Shown here piece after piece: positions 10,901 to 64,000 of a stretch of 64,000 bases of DNA. The stretch covers positions 1 through 64,000 of the forward strand of contig VWPU01011710.1 of assembly GCA_013398955.1 (NCBI GenBank). The letters run 5' to 3'. The translations under genes and the position numbers were made by a program. Below the pieces are notes generated by a model. The model searched no databases. It saw only the letters and a program-made list of their open reading frames with translations, and had not been told where the DNA came from. The DNA comes from Callaeas wilsoni. Lineage: Eukaryota; Chordata; Aves; Passeriformes; Callaeidae. Within the stretch, counting starts at the first letter, position 1. Each line of letters begins with the position of its first letter.

Positions 10901-13900
10901 CCTTCCTTCCTAGCCTAACCAGCTTTGTCTCTCATAGATTTAATACCACCATTTATCCCAACCTCATTGAGAACTACTGCAGGAACCCAGACAACAACTC
11001 AGAAGGCCCGTGGTGCTATACCCGAGACCCAACAGTGGAACGGGAGGAGTGTCCCATCCCCGTGTGTGGTATGCCCTGGCACTCCAGAGAGCCCTTCACT
11101 CACAGCAAAACACTGCACTGAGACTGATAGCAAAGCAGTCAAGGAGAGGGTTAAGGAGGGGGAATGCTTACACGAACTGAGGTCAGTAGGAGTAGAGAAG
11201 CTGCATCTTAAAGGGTAAAGGAGCTGAGGAGGAAACGTCACTGAGTTGCCCATACATAATGAGCTGTTTTCTCTAGATTACGCTAATCTAGATCTAAATT
11301 AAAACCAGTGTCAGCAGTCCCTTGGAATGTACTACAATATTTTCTAGTCGGTCACCCCAAAATCCTGGCCCAGTTGTCTCTAATTTGTGACAGCCACGAG
11401 TCATAATGTTTTTTGGTCTGAATTCCTACCTTTAGGACAAAATAACTACAGTTTGTGCTTGAATGCCTGCCTTAACATTCTCTCCTGTGGAGGTGTGCAG
11501 TTTAATGCTCACAATCTCAACTAAAGAGAAGATGCCCTTCTTTCATCATTGCACTAGACATGGAGGACCATCCCCCTACACTTACACATTCCCGTTTCTC
11601 CTCACTAAGGAGCTATCTCCCCTGGGGCTTGGCCTCTGTCTCAGAAGAACTGGTGAAGGAGAGAACATTCTCAGAGCAGAAGTTTCTCTTCCAAAAACAG
11701 AGGCTAGAAACAATAACTCTTATAAGTGAAAGTTAGAGGTCAGCAACCATTATGACATGGGGTATTTTTAAATTTTAAAAGCCATTACCAGTGCTCTGGT
11801 CTGCAGAATCTAACAAACTGAGAATAAATACTGCTCTGCTTTGAGGCCATTAGGCATCTGTACTATCTCTGTTCACCAGTTAATTTCTGACCTGCAGTAT
11901 CTTACATTTACACTTCCATGTGCATGGATATAGCAGGATTAGAAAAGCCTTGGTTTTGTGCACAGTTCTTTTATAATCATGTTGACATGAGTCAAAAAAC
12001 AGAAGCAGGCTCACCGATTAAGGAGAATGCTACTTGCCCAGTGGCTGTTGTGCACCAGAGTGAATAGCCAAATGGGGTCTCTCTTCACATGGGGACTCCC
12101 CCTGTGCACAAGGAGAAGGCACCTTGAGGCCAAGCAAGAAGAGATATTGAGATTATATTCAGGAAATGCTGCTTAAAACTTGCAGTCATTAAGACACTTG
12201 CAAGAAAAAGTATGCAGGAAAATTTTTCACTTATCATTAGATTTATAAACACTGGCAAAAGTTAAATTTGCCATTTTAGTAGAATACCACAGTAAAAGGC
12301 TCCTCCAAATATGGCCTCATTAAGCATTTGAGAATAAGGTGTTGGAGGACCTAATACAGCAGAATTATGATGCCTGAGGCACCTACCCATCCCTTGAGCT
12401 GGTTCTCAAAGGTGCCCCAGAAGAGAACACAATATTGTTCCTCATATCTTAATGACAAAGAGAAGCGTGATGAATAGTGCCAGCCTCACTTCACATACTG
12501 CTAGACCACCTCTGACACTGCAATATTTTAGAGGGCCACCACATGCATGGAAGCACAGTGGGAGGCCCCATGGAACTCTAGGCTTTAGTAAAGGGGCTCT
12601 GGTGCTATTTGCTAACAGCACTTCTGAGTGCACAGCTATGGCTTAAATCACAGCTCTCTGTCTTTCCAGGTGAAGAAAGAACAACAGTTCCATTTACTCC
12701 ACGAGCCACAGAACGTGCGCCAGCGGAGCCTTGTGAACCAGAGAAAGGCATGCTTTACACAGGGACCCTCTCAGTCACAGTGTCTGGAGCTAAGTGTCTG
12801 CCGTGGAACTCTGAGAAAGCCAAAGACATGCTCCATGGAACACACATTGACCCAGAAGTGGTGCTGCAGGAGAATTACTGTCGGAATCCAGACAGAGATG
12901 ATGAGGGTGTCTGGTGTGTCACAGATGAACCACCCTACTTTGACTATTGTGATCTGCACTACTGCGGTGAGAAGTCTGCATAGGTTTGGGTAGGCACAAA
13001 TTTGAGGCAGTAGCAAATAACAACAGGACTAGAATGAAGTCCTTGGCCTGGGAGGCGTAGTAAGGATGTATGTGCACCATACACATGGGAGTTCTGTTTG
13101 TATATCACATGTACTAACCTGCCTTAGGTGCATAGCACTGTTAGCTCTCTCAGGTGTTCTCCCTGAAAACTCACAGTGGTCGACAACGCACATTAAAAAG
13201 AGAACTGGTGTTTTAAAACATTATTTCTTTATCAGAACCACTGTGTGGGGAAAGGAACATTTATATTGCCGATAATTATGGCAACTACAGTTAAGCCTTT
13301 TACCCTGTTTGTCTTTCCATCTCTCTCAGACAGCTTGCTAGAGGATGAGAACCAAGAGTTCGAGGGAATAACAGGACGTTCTACTATTCCTCAAGAGTTC
13401 AAAACCTTCTTTGATAACAAAACTTTTGGTTCAGGTGAAGCAGGTGAGCAAAAACTCCAGATACAGTGTGTCTGTAGAAGGGTTGTAGCTTCTTCCTCTT
13501 CACTGTTCCTCAGAAAAATTAGCTAGCCAAATGCTGTTAAAAGCAGAAGATACTTAAATTCCTTGAAGAACTCTCAGAAGTCAATATCCAGTTCTAATCC
13601 TGGAGCTAGTAAGCACTTCCTTCCTAAGATCTTCCAGCTTCGCACGCTGACTGCAGACAACAGTTCTCCACTGTGAATCAGGTAGAGTAGCAAAGCCAGA
13701 TTGCCTGTTTTTTTCAGATTGTGGCACTCGTCCTTTATTTGAGAAGAAAAAGTTAACAGACAAAAGTGAGAAGGAGCTGTGCGAGTCCTACATGGGAGGC
13801 AGAATTGTCGGTGGGGATGACGCAGAAGTTGGCAGCTCCCCCTGGTAAGTATTGTCTTTGCATAGTCTTTGGGAATTGTGTCTTCCTTCTCTTCAGCTCA

Positions 13901-16900
13901 AGCAGGTAGAAGTAAAAGGGCTTTCCTATCTCAGGCAGTGTGCACAAATTATGGATTCTAGTCAAAGCTTCTCCAAGTGGTTGACAGAGCAGTACTAAAA
14001 TAGCTGGAAAGAAACTCACCTCTTGAATCAAGTATGCAACCACTGGAGAAAGCAAGTGTGTTGGTGTGTTTCATCTTCGTGTCTTCCTTTTTCCAGCTTT
14101 GCTGGAACAGAAAGGATGAGAAACCTCTCCAAGTGAAAGAAATGGGGTAAATGGCCTACTGCATAGGATATACATGTGCAGGGAAGACTTTTGCTACAGA
14201 GCTACTTGCGCAGTTTTGTCAGTACAGTGCAATGCTGTTTCCTGCTCACTGCCAGTTCTGCACTTTCTGCATGACATGAGGACCCATTCAGCCAGCCACA
14301 GCTTTAGTCCTGCTAAGGCTTCCTTTCTCCTCATCTCTCAGGCAGGTGATGATCTTCAAAAAGTCTCCTCAGGAGCTGCTGTGTGGTGCCAGCCTTATCA
14401 GTGACAGGTGGATCCTGACTGCTGCTCATTGTATTTTTTATCCACCCTGGGACAAGAACTTAACTACAAATGACTTAATGGTGCGGATTGGCAAGCACGT
14501 AAGAGCAAAGTAAGAGTCTGGATGACGTGAGAAGGAACTAGGCTTCCTCCTGGAGTAACGAGATACTTTGGAGTTGGGCTGTCATTCAGTATCCTAGGAG
14601 GTATTATAGCTAATGTTACATGCCTTTCAATAACAAGATCTAATGGGGCTGTCATTTGCTGCTCTTGCTGATCCTAAAGGTTAAAGTGAAAGGGAGCAAG
14701 GAAGCCTGGGAAATCGAAAAAGGTGCTCCTATGTAAAGACAGCATTGTCTCAGAGGGTACAAAGCTGAGAGTATCATGAACTCCAGAAGACTCTCAGCTG
14801 CTACTGTACAGCGAGTTCTTACCTTCATAACTATTTCAGATATGAAAAGAATCAAGAGAAGCTTGCTCTGTTGGATAAAATCATCATCCATCCCAAGTAC
14901 AACTGGAAAGAGAACATGGACCGAGACATTGCACTCATGCACTTAAAGAGACCCATTGGCTTCAGTGACTACATCCATCCTGTCTGCCTCCCTACCAAAA
15001 ATGTCGTGCAGAGGTGAGGAGAAGAGAAAAAGAGATGACTTCTCAAGCCTATTTGCAGTAAGAGTGCCAGGCAGGAGAAAGCTGTTACAATACATTTAAT
15101 TATAATTGTGCTTCCTTCCACAGACTGATGCTGGCAGGTTACAAAGGGAGGGTAACTGGTTGGGGAAACTTGAAAGAAACATGGGCCATTACCCACTACA
15201 GCCTGCCCACAGTTCTGCAACAGCTCAGTGTGCCCATTGTAGATCAAAGTACCTGCAAGGCATCCACCAGAGTTAAAGTCACTGACAACATGTTCTGTGC
15301 AGGTAAGCAATACTGGAGTCACAGGTACAACTTGCCACAGAAGTCAAGGGCTTTGAGCTCCTGGTGTGACTTGTGCAGCAAGGTTACTTTCTGATAAATT
15401 TGCAAATGCCCTCCACAAAGAATAACTTCCCAATGGTTAAGAACTTTCTCAGCTCTCAGAAAACATGAAGGCTGGAGAACTTAAAGCTAGGAATGAAGTT
15501 TGCAACACTAACCTGTGTCAGACACTAGTCTAATGGTACTCGGTAGCAGCAGCAGCTGCGGGAGAACTAAGCACAAATAAAATTATCTTTTCACCAGTAC
15601 ACAGAGCACTTCAGTGACTTCCTAAATTAAAGCCTGCACACCTATTATCCTATCTACTAGCTTGTCTCAATCTTTTGGAGCCCATTCATACTTATGCCCA
15701 CAAATTCTGAAGGCTCCTACCTTCCTAAATCTCTTCTAGCATCATACCCTTTCTGAGTGAGAAGGGAAGTGGACACAGAATTAAAGTTACCAAGAGACTA
15801 TGGATTTATGTACCAGTTAGTTTCTGCTGTATTCTTCATTTGTGCAGACTTTTATCAGTTTCTACAAGCAAGCCTTCAGTGATTTTTTGACTAAATTTGT
15901 GCTGCTTGCATCTAAACACCTGTGATTGCTTGAGTTAGGATGGAAGCCAATTACAGGAGTGTCTTGAAAATACAGAGTTCTTATGGATTCTTTTTCTGGA
16001 CAACATTCTTTGAAATAGCTGAGATGCAGATATAAAGAAAAAACTGGAGACAGGTGATGGGACAATGCAGAGACACTATCTAGTTCATCAGGAATGAGTG
16101 AAATCCTCTTCCTCTTCGTAGTGAGACTTTAGGAAGACAGCTGGGGAGAGGAAAAGCAGAACTTACAGTGACAGGAAGGTTAAAGTGGGGACAACAATCT
16201 ATAGTAAATAGAAGAACAGGGAACATGGAATATTACAAACGAATTCCTAAGACAAGAAAAGCACAGTAGCGCAAGCTACAGCTGTAGTGCAACTGACACT
16301 AACAGCTATTCTGATGAAAAAACAGGAATGAGAGCACAGAGAGTAGATTCAAGAATGTTGCAAAGACAGATGCAGAGTTAGAATTTTTACATATATGAAA
16401 AACAAAGTCCAAGAGTTGACAGAAGCAGCAAATAATCTCATGGGTCCCAAAACATTTATGCCATTTATCCCAAAACTTTAAAGAAAACATGGCCAACACC
16501 AGCCACTCCCCCTACCGTCAAGTGTCCATTTCTCTTGCCTGTAGGTTACAGTCCTGATGACTCAAAGAGAGGAGATTCCTGCGAAGGGGACAGTGGGGGA
16601 CCTTTTGTAATGAAGGTATGTTCAACAAGACATATGGAGATAGGTTTGTTCTATGCTGAACTTCATAGTCTAAAAAACAGTAGCAGTTGAGCGAGCCACT
16701 GCTGAGTGGCTGGGGCAAACCCAGCTCATGCCCAAGGTGAGCAATGGCGACGAATCCTGCAGTCATCCAGCCCCATTTCTATACTGAGCTCTCAGCATAT
16801 TGGGAGATCACCTGCAGGACACGAGTGATGGCCAATTCTTAATTAGAGATTTAAGAGTAGACACAAAATGACTCCAACATACTCTGTAGGAGATACCAGT

Positions 16901-17494
16901 CTGAATCCCAAAGGAGCATCCATCATTAAACAGGCTGAGGCACCTCCAAGGTTTAGATCTGAGAGGGCAACCAAGCTGCTAAAGAATCCAGAGCACAAGT
17001 CTTATGAGGTGTGGCTGAGGGAGCTGGGCTTGTTTAGCCTGGAGAAAAGGAAGCTCAGAGGAGACCTCCTGAAAGGAGGTTGTAGCTAGGTGGCACTCGG
17101 CTTCTTCTTCCTGTCAAGCAAAGACAAGAGAAAATGGCCTCAAGCTGTGCCAAGGGAGGTTCAGGTTGGACATCAGGAGGAATTTCTTCACTGAAAGAAA
17201 GAGTGCATTCAGTGCTGTGGTTTAGTTAACATGGTGGCGTTTGGTCAAAGGTCGGACTTGATCTTGGAAGTCTTTTCCAACCTTAATGATTCTCTGATTC
17301 TATCAAAGTCTCTTGCTCCTTGTGCCAATCCCATTTTTCCTTTACTTTAGGACCCACATGACAACCGCTGGTATCAAGTGGGAATAGTTTCATGGGGAGA
17401 AGGCTGTGACCGAGATGGCAAATACGGATTTTACACCCATGTATTCCGCCTCAAAAAGTGGATGCGAAAAATCATCGAAAAGCATGGGCAATAG
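7831..17494 (+). CDS. F2: Prothrombin (coagulation factor II), 14 exons, 609 residues
   Basis: Join: 7831-7909, 8816-8979, 9981-10005, 10206-10256, 10751-10856, 10938-11068, 12670-12966, 13330-13443, 13718-13844, 14342-14509, 14840-15013, 15124-15302, 16545-16615, 17351-17494 (1,830 nt). All junctions are GT-AG and the phase closes. Order: signal peptide (1 to ~26), propeptide ending RPRR (43), Gla domain (44-~90) with ANKGFLEE and CLEEKC, kringle 1 (~107-185), kringle 2 (~208-284), thrombin light chain (302-351) and trypsin-like heavy chain (352-609). The triad is His394 (TAAHC), Asp450 (DRDIAL) and Ser555 (GDSGGP). Asp549 is the S1 specificity residue, and Tyr587 in [10 protein letters not shown] is the Na+-binding type tyrosine. 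Prothrombin is secreted by liver, needs vitamin K-dependent carboxylation, and is cleaved by the Xa-Va complex to thrombin, which makes fibrin. The length is slightly below human (622). An extra Cys344 lies in the light chain. Confidence 0.98.
8816..8979 (+). CDS. F2: F2 exon 2: propeptide and Gla domain
   Basis: Residues 27-81. The carboxylase-recognition propeptide ends in RPRR, the mature chain begins ANKGFLEE, and the Gla pattern [20 protein letters not shown] holds ten Glu at the usual carboxylated positions plus the small disulfide loop. The acceptor is TGGTAG. Confidence 0.97.
9981..10005 (+). CDS. F2: F2 exon 3: end of Gla/aromatic stack
   Basis: A 25-nt exon giving DIFWSKYQ, the aromatic-stack helix found after the Gla domain of clotting factors. 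The acceptor follows a strong T-rich tract. Confidence 0.95.
10206..10256 (+). CDS. F2: F2 exon 4: linker to kringle 1
   Basis: A 51-nt exon, to my memory the same length as in human. It reads [17 protein letters not shown] and contributes the first kringle cysteines. Only the cysteines and the LE end are clearly conserved. Confidence 0.93.
10751..10856 (+). CDS. F2: F2 exon 5: kringle 1, first half
   Basis: Residues 107-142: [14 protein letters not shown], then GIECQVW and YPHIP, the classic kringle pattern. It ends in phase 2 at CCTAA|GTAAGT. Confidence 0.97.
10938..11068 (+). CDS. F2: F2 exon 6: kringle 1, second half
   Basis: Residues 142-186 with [17 protein letters not shown] and CPIPVC. 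The NNS sequon is a possible glycosylation site. Confidence 0.97.
12670..12966 (+). CDS. F2: F2 exon 7: kringle 2
   Basis: Residues 186-285. After a short linker the domain runs from [11 protein letters not shown] through [16 protein letters not shown] to CDLHYC. It is the largest F2 exon here, as in mammals. Confidence 0.97.
13330..13443 (+). CDS. F2: F2 exon 8: first activation cleavage site
   Basis: Residues 285-323. An acidic linker leads to ITGR|STIP (Arg301), the counterpart of the human IEGR site that separates fragment 1.2 from thrombin. The light chain follows with [15 protein letters not shown]. Confidence 0.95.
13718..13844 (+). CDS. F2: F2 exon 9: light chain and second cleavage site
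   Basis: Residues 323-365. [11 protein letters not shown] carries the Cys that joins light to heavy chain. MGGR|IVGG (Arg351-Ile352) is the cleavage that forms active thrombin. A TGC codon gives Cys344, where I recall Leu in human. Confidence 0.97.
14342..14509 (+). CDS. F2: F2 exon 10: catalytic His and 60-loop
   Basis: Residues 365-421: [18 protein letters not shown] (His394) and the thrombin-specific insertion YPPWDKN followed by the sequon NLT. Confidence 0.98.
14840..15013 (+). CDS. F2: F2 exon 11: catalytic Asp
   Basis: Residues 421-479, including DRDIALM (Asp450) and YIHPVCLP, whose Cys pairs with the light chain. The 174-nt length is what I recall for human. Confidence 0.97.
15124..15302 (+). 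CDS. F2: F2 exon 12: autolysis loop region
   Basis: Residues 479-539: [15 protein letters not shown] followed by [12 protein letters not shown], then [19 protein letters not shown]. The loop after ETW looks one residue shorter than in human and lacks its Lys and Gly residues. Confidence 0.96.
16545..16615 (+). CDS. F2: F2 exon 13: catalytic Ser
   Basis: Residues 539-562: [17 protein letters not shown] with Asp549 and Ser555. An RGD tripeptide is present, as in human thrombin (RGDA there, RGDS here). Confidence 0.98.
16960..17304 (+). mobile_element. CR1 LINE 3' end in F2 intron 13
   Basis: The sequence reads like the CR1 3' region: GGCTTGTTTAGCCTGGAGAA, then TTGGACATCAGGAGGAATTT, ending GATTCTCTGATTCTAT. 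It is heavily 5' truncated, in sense with F2, and ends ~46 bases before exon 14. Confidence 0.9.
17351..17494 (+). CDS. F2: F2 exon 14: C-terminus
   Basis: Residues 563-609 and a TAG stop at 17492-17494: [19 protein letters not shown] with the 220-loop and Na+ site, then an amphipathic C-terminal helix ending KHGQ. Confidence 0.98.
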   Translation, partial: DPHDNRWYQVGIVSWGEGCDRDGKYGFYTHVFRLKKWMRKIIEKHGQ

Positions 17495-17617
17495 CTGAAG
17501 CATTTACCTTGCTTGCTCTCAGTTTTGCTACAGTGCTCCACTTTGAAACATAAGCATAGAAGATCCTGAAGTAAAACAAGTTATATAACTTGAAAAAGGA
17601 AAGTCTTCTCCCTTGGA

Positions 17618-17623
17618 AATAAA
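17618..17623 (+). terminator. F2: F2 poly(A) signal
   Basis: AATAAA lies 124 bases after the stop codon, followed by a T-rich stretch near 17640. The 3' UTR is probably about 140 bases. Confidence 0.85.
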
Positions 17624-17640
17624 AGCTCTGAAACCCATCT

Positions 17641-20511
17641 TCTTCCTTTTATTCATGCTGAGTTTAGTTGCAGTTGGATCTAAGTCATGACAGTAGCCAG
17701 GAGTGCCACAGCACTAGCTGTACTGCTAATTACCTGTTGTACTTCAAATTCCCCTCCCTTCCATCAGCTATAATCAACAGGTTTTGGACCTCACATAATG
17801 GCCTTGTCAGTCACAGCAAGCAAGAGTGTGCCCTAATGCATTATCCCTTTCCTCCCTTCAGGACAACTAATTTTGCGTTCTAGTTTTTGACCCACGATGT
17901 ACCAAAGATAACCACCCTACATACAGTACCTGTGGCATTACACAAAACACCAATGTCAAAAGTAAAGCAACTAGAAGCTGTTTTGATCAGACATTGTTCT
18001 CAGCTATGACAGCAGCCGATACCAGCACCAGTGTGTGCAATACATCCTACAAAGGAATAGCAGCTTGAATACATTAAGCAGCACTTCCATTGAGTTCCTA
18101 CACTTACACAGGTGGTGCTGGGTCCTCACTGTGTATCTTCCATCTGCATACCAAGATTCGGAAGGAAGCAATTCATGCAGTCATTGTCAAAGCCTCCAAA
18201 GTGGAAGCATCCTGCACTATACCTGTTTGCTTGTGTTACAAAGGCTGTTTAGGGATCTCTCCCAAAACAAGCTTCAGTTTTTCATAAACTCCTCTTTAGC
18301 AGCGATTTGTGGACCACTGAGGACCCAGGAGTACAGCAGTAAATACAAATTCTTGATCACCCAATTTGTTCAGCCCAGTTTTCTACTAAGACAGTCATGA
18401 GATCTGAAAATTCTCCTTGCTCTCTATGGCACTGTATTTCTAAACTCCTCATTCATAGTGCCAAAAAATCACAGAAACAGGCAACAGTGCAATCAGTTGT
18501 TCTAAAAAAAAGTTACTGATCAATTAGTGTCTGGCCACCTCCTTTTAGACGGCTCATTTGGGAACCAAGTTGAAGCAGCCCAATTTGACAGCCCAAATAA
18601 AGCATAAAAACTAACCTCTCAAAGAAATCTGAAGAACAAAACCTCAAGAGCTCAAGTTTCATGACTGTTTAAAGTCATTGATAACCACAGACACTGAACA
18701 CTGAAAATGTTTAGCCCTTCTAATGTTTAAATTTTAAGCCTCACCCCTTCACTACTATGAAATAATCTGTGACAAAAGAGGGGAACCAGGACCATGCAGT
18801 TTCTGGAGAAAGTCACTGTTCATATTGACTTGTTACAAACAATACAGAGGAATAATTTTTAAAATTCAGTTTAATGTTATTTAAATATTGTCTGGGCTAA
18901 AGATTAGGCTTTATTAATTTATGTGCACAAGTTTTAGTTCAGAACTCCCAGGATATTGAGTCCAACCAAACACTACAAAGACACAGGGCAAAAACTCATT
19001 CATAAAAACAACTATATCTTCTGCTACTCAATTATTCCTGTATTTCACTTCCAACGCAGCTTCAAATTTAAAATAGTTTATACAGGTTTGCAGGCATTGC
19101 TGTTTTAACATCCTGAGCTAATTAACAAATAGTTCTTCAGAATGTCTGCTGAATATGGTAAAGGAACATATGGATTAATTTAAATGTCACTAAGTTTCAG
19201 AGAGCAGCTAGTAATTGAGAGGTAGTGGCAGTAACTCTAGTGTCAGCCAACACAAACTATTCACAAACTGCCCCAGTTTAAGTGCACAAAACCACAGCAC
19301 TTACCAATAAGGGCCAAGCCTCCATTTGTAACAGAGCTCTGTTCCACAAGTGCATGCCCATTTCAGGTTATGAGAGGAGACTGTGACTACTAAATCGAGG
19401 TGGTGGAACAATGAATAGCATCACATCAGTTAACACTGGATGGAGAATGCTCGCGATCACCTGCTATCACTGTGTGCAAACTCACCATAAGCACCAAGCA
19501 GCATTATGTCAACTGCAACCCCAGCCGAGGGGTCCTGTGAAAGGAAGATTTCAGACATTTGCAGAAGCTCTGGCATAGATCTGTTGTACAAGTACTGATT
19601 TAAAGCCACATTTTTACTGTAATCAGGCAAGACAGTTTCAGTAATGGCCCTTACGCAGAGACTGCTGGTCCACATAGCAAACAACAAAAGCAGCAGTTAC
19701 ATGGAATAGATTAAAATCTAGCATAGAAGTGTGTTACTTTAAGCCTGCCTGTCCAACTCTTCAATAACTCTGTTCTAGCTATGGAACAGATGTGCAATTT
19801 ATGCTTCACAACCAGTTTTCAGATGGAAGTGCAACAGTAAGGTGAAAATACATCACCTCCCTAGAAATGAAAGGACTAGAAAGGATACACAGTGTACCTG
19901 TCTTAATCTTCATTATTTAGAGCTTCTGAAAAAGGCTAATCACTCATTAAAAAAAAAGAAGTGGCTACAACTTTTGCAGACTAGCTCTACTTAGGTGTCT
20001 TAGTTACAAAATGGTAACATCTGATGTTTAAGAGCAAAAAGAATGTAGTGAGTGAGGTTTACCTGCATGAGTAACACTGCTTAACCAGATGAGTTCAGGA
20101 TAAATGAGTCCACTGACCGTATGCCACTGCTAGTCTATTCCATATCAACAGCAGCAGGCTCCCTCAAAGAAAGCTCCCTCAGATGGGATCACACAGTCTG
20201 GGTAAAGGCATCACAAGGACTAGATAATTTAAAGTAAGCATTTCAGCAAACTAAATACTCTCAAGTTACAGAAATGTATTCCAAAACAAAAAAAGCAACT
20301 ATGTGAAAAATGTACTACTGCTCATAGAAGAGTGCAAAATCTCAGGACTGCATCCACAGACAGTATTTTTCCACTCGTCTTCCTTATAGTATATCCAAAC
20401 CCCAAGGTTCATGTCAGGAATAGCTTAGTTCAGTTTCTAGATGCCCAGTCACTAACATTCAGGAATAGAGAGTGACCTCTAACCAGCAGTCACTGCTGTT
20501 CCTATAGAGGC
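17641..20511. other. Gap between convergent F2 and CKAP5 3' ends
   Basis: AT-rich DNA between the two 3' ends. Apart from one unrecognised open frame at 19457-19687 (minus), no gene, RNA or repeat is recognised. Confidence 0.5.
19457..19687 (-). other. Unrecognised 76-codon open frame with strong donor
   Basis: The minus strand reads VRAITETVLPDYSKNVAL, QYLYNRSMPELLQ and DPSAGVAVDIMLLGAYG, followed directly by a GTGAGT donor sequence. Amino-acid use looks protein-like, but I recognise no family and see no partner exons. It could be a stray exon, an exon remnant or chance. Confidence 0.15.
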
Positions 20512-20994
20512 TGGTATAGTTAATGCAAACTTTATTTACAAAAGACACTTAAATTAGTTACTTCATGCCATGTGTCCATACAGAATCAACAGTTCGAGGA
20601 TTACATGGAGAAGAATTCACAAAATTAAAAGTGAAATCACTAAAGGTCTTCTAAGAGTTAAGAACTAGGAAAAGATTTTAAAGACAACTTTACAAATAAA
20701 AACCCCAAGTCATGAGAAACTAGTCTGAGCAAGAGGATGGTTGTTTACAGGTCTGTACACTAAAACTAATACACAGACAGCCTTCTATTGTCAAAGAGAT
20801 GCTCATTGAGAAGCAGATTATGTACAAATACTTGTGCCACAATGACTCAACCCCCCAAAATCCACTGTATTATACATAAACCAGTTTGTATACATTAGGC
20901 CTAAACGAGGCCATTTAACTATGAAGACTTCTAGTTTAGTAAACTAAAGCTGAAGACAGCCCCAAGCAACAGCGATACCGTCTCTCTTGCATCT
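20512..20994 (-). other. CKAP5: CKAP5 3' UTR
   Basis: From the stop codon to about 20 bases past the only good poly(A) signal. The end is approximate. Confidence 0.65.
20531..20536 (-). terminator. CKAP5: CKAP5 poly(A) signal
   Basis: TTTATT on the plus strand is AATAAA on the minus strand, about 460 bases after the CKAP5 stop. No other AATAAA lies between. Confidence 0.75.
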
Positions 20995-63323
<42,329 letters not shown>

Positions 63324-64000
63324 CTGTGGAGATAAGGACAAGTTAGAAAACAGAAAAATACATATTGAGTGTATACATACTTATACCTAAAAATAAAAAA
63401 AAACACACAAAAACTCCCCCAAACCAAAACAGAAAAACCAGTTCTGTAGCAAATCTCATTGCTAATATGCAATCCAAGGTTGTAATCATACTTAGATGCA
63501 CACTTTGAAGAACCAGACCACTATTTTTTTAGCCCTAGAAAATTACCAGAAGCCATTAAAGATTAGAGAGCAGTGCAATTTGTAGTACTTCTGACACTAC
63601 AAGTCTCAATTGGTGAAAGCTTCAGCGAGCTGAAAAGGCATGTGGAATATAACCTCACCTAAGCTTGAGGAAGAATGTACTACAGCTAAGGCACTAAACC
63701 AAAATGAGTTCCCATCAACACTAAAAACTGACTCTTACTGACATGTGCTTTTAGCAACAGGTGCCATGAATCAGTGTCAAAAAATAATCAGATGCAAGTG
63801 TAAGGACAGTAATTTTAACAATGTTACAAACAGCACAATTAAATGAACAGTTACCGAGAAGAACAAAACCCATTTCTGCCCTAATTCTAATGTAGTCAGC
63901 GTCAGCAACTGTCAAGGAGAGATCAATTCTTGCCACGTGTAGGGCTCAAATCCTTACTCATTCAAGTTTTAGTGGTTTCCCCCTTCTCCCTTTCCTTTAG
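63324..64000 (-). other. CKAP5 intron 1, right edge
   Basis: AT-rich DNA with no CpG island and no coding match; the CKAP5 promoter is not in the window. Confidence 0.6.

Overview
The window is vertebrate nuclear DNA, almost certainly from a bird. It has spliced genes with GT-AG introns, several CR1 LINE copies with the typical avian 3' tail (variants of ATTCTATGATTCT), and endogenous retroviral LTRs. The gene order ZNF408 remnant (+), F2 (+), CKAP5 (-) matches human 11p11.2, where ARHGAP1, ZNF408, F2 and CKAP5 lie in this order.

Region 1-2.3 kb: a CpG island at the left edge, probably the shared ARHGAP1/ZNF408 promoter, is followed by a decayed ZNF408 (PRDM17) zinc-finger gene. The remnant has in-frame stops, three missing fingers and many Arg codons changed as expected from CpG decay. 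Region 2.3-7.8 kb is intergenic, with one probable old LTR. Region 7.8-17.6 kb is a complete 14-exon F2 (prothrombin) gene coding for 609 residues; every exon can be placed and the reading phase closes throughout. Region 17.6-20.5 kb is the gap between the convergent F2 and CKAP5 3' ends.

Region 20.5-63.3 kb is CKAP5 (ch-TOG/XMAP215 microtubule polymerase) on the minus strand. I placed 43 coding exons giving 2,036 residues, close to the human protein. I also found two in-frame optional segments: a 111-nt cassette exon in the TOG4-TOG5 linker and a 24-nt microexon after TOG5. An intron carries the box C/D snoRNA SNORD67, whose guide matches U6 snRNA around C60. Other introns hold CR1 copies and a solo LTR set between two 85-bp near-identical direct repeats. 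The CKAP5 promoter lies beyond the right edge.

F2 is a secreted liver zymogen and CKAP5 a housekeeping cytoskeletal factor; they are neighbours without a shared pathway. Protein and RNA identities rest on my memory of the human orthologues plus exon phase and motif checks, not on a database search.
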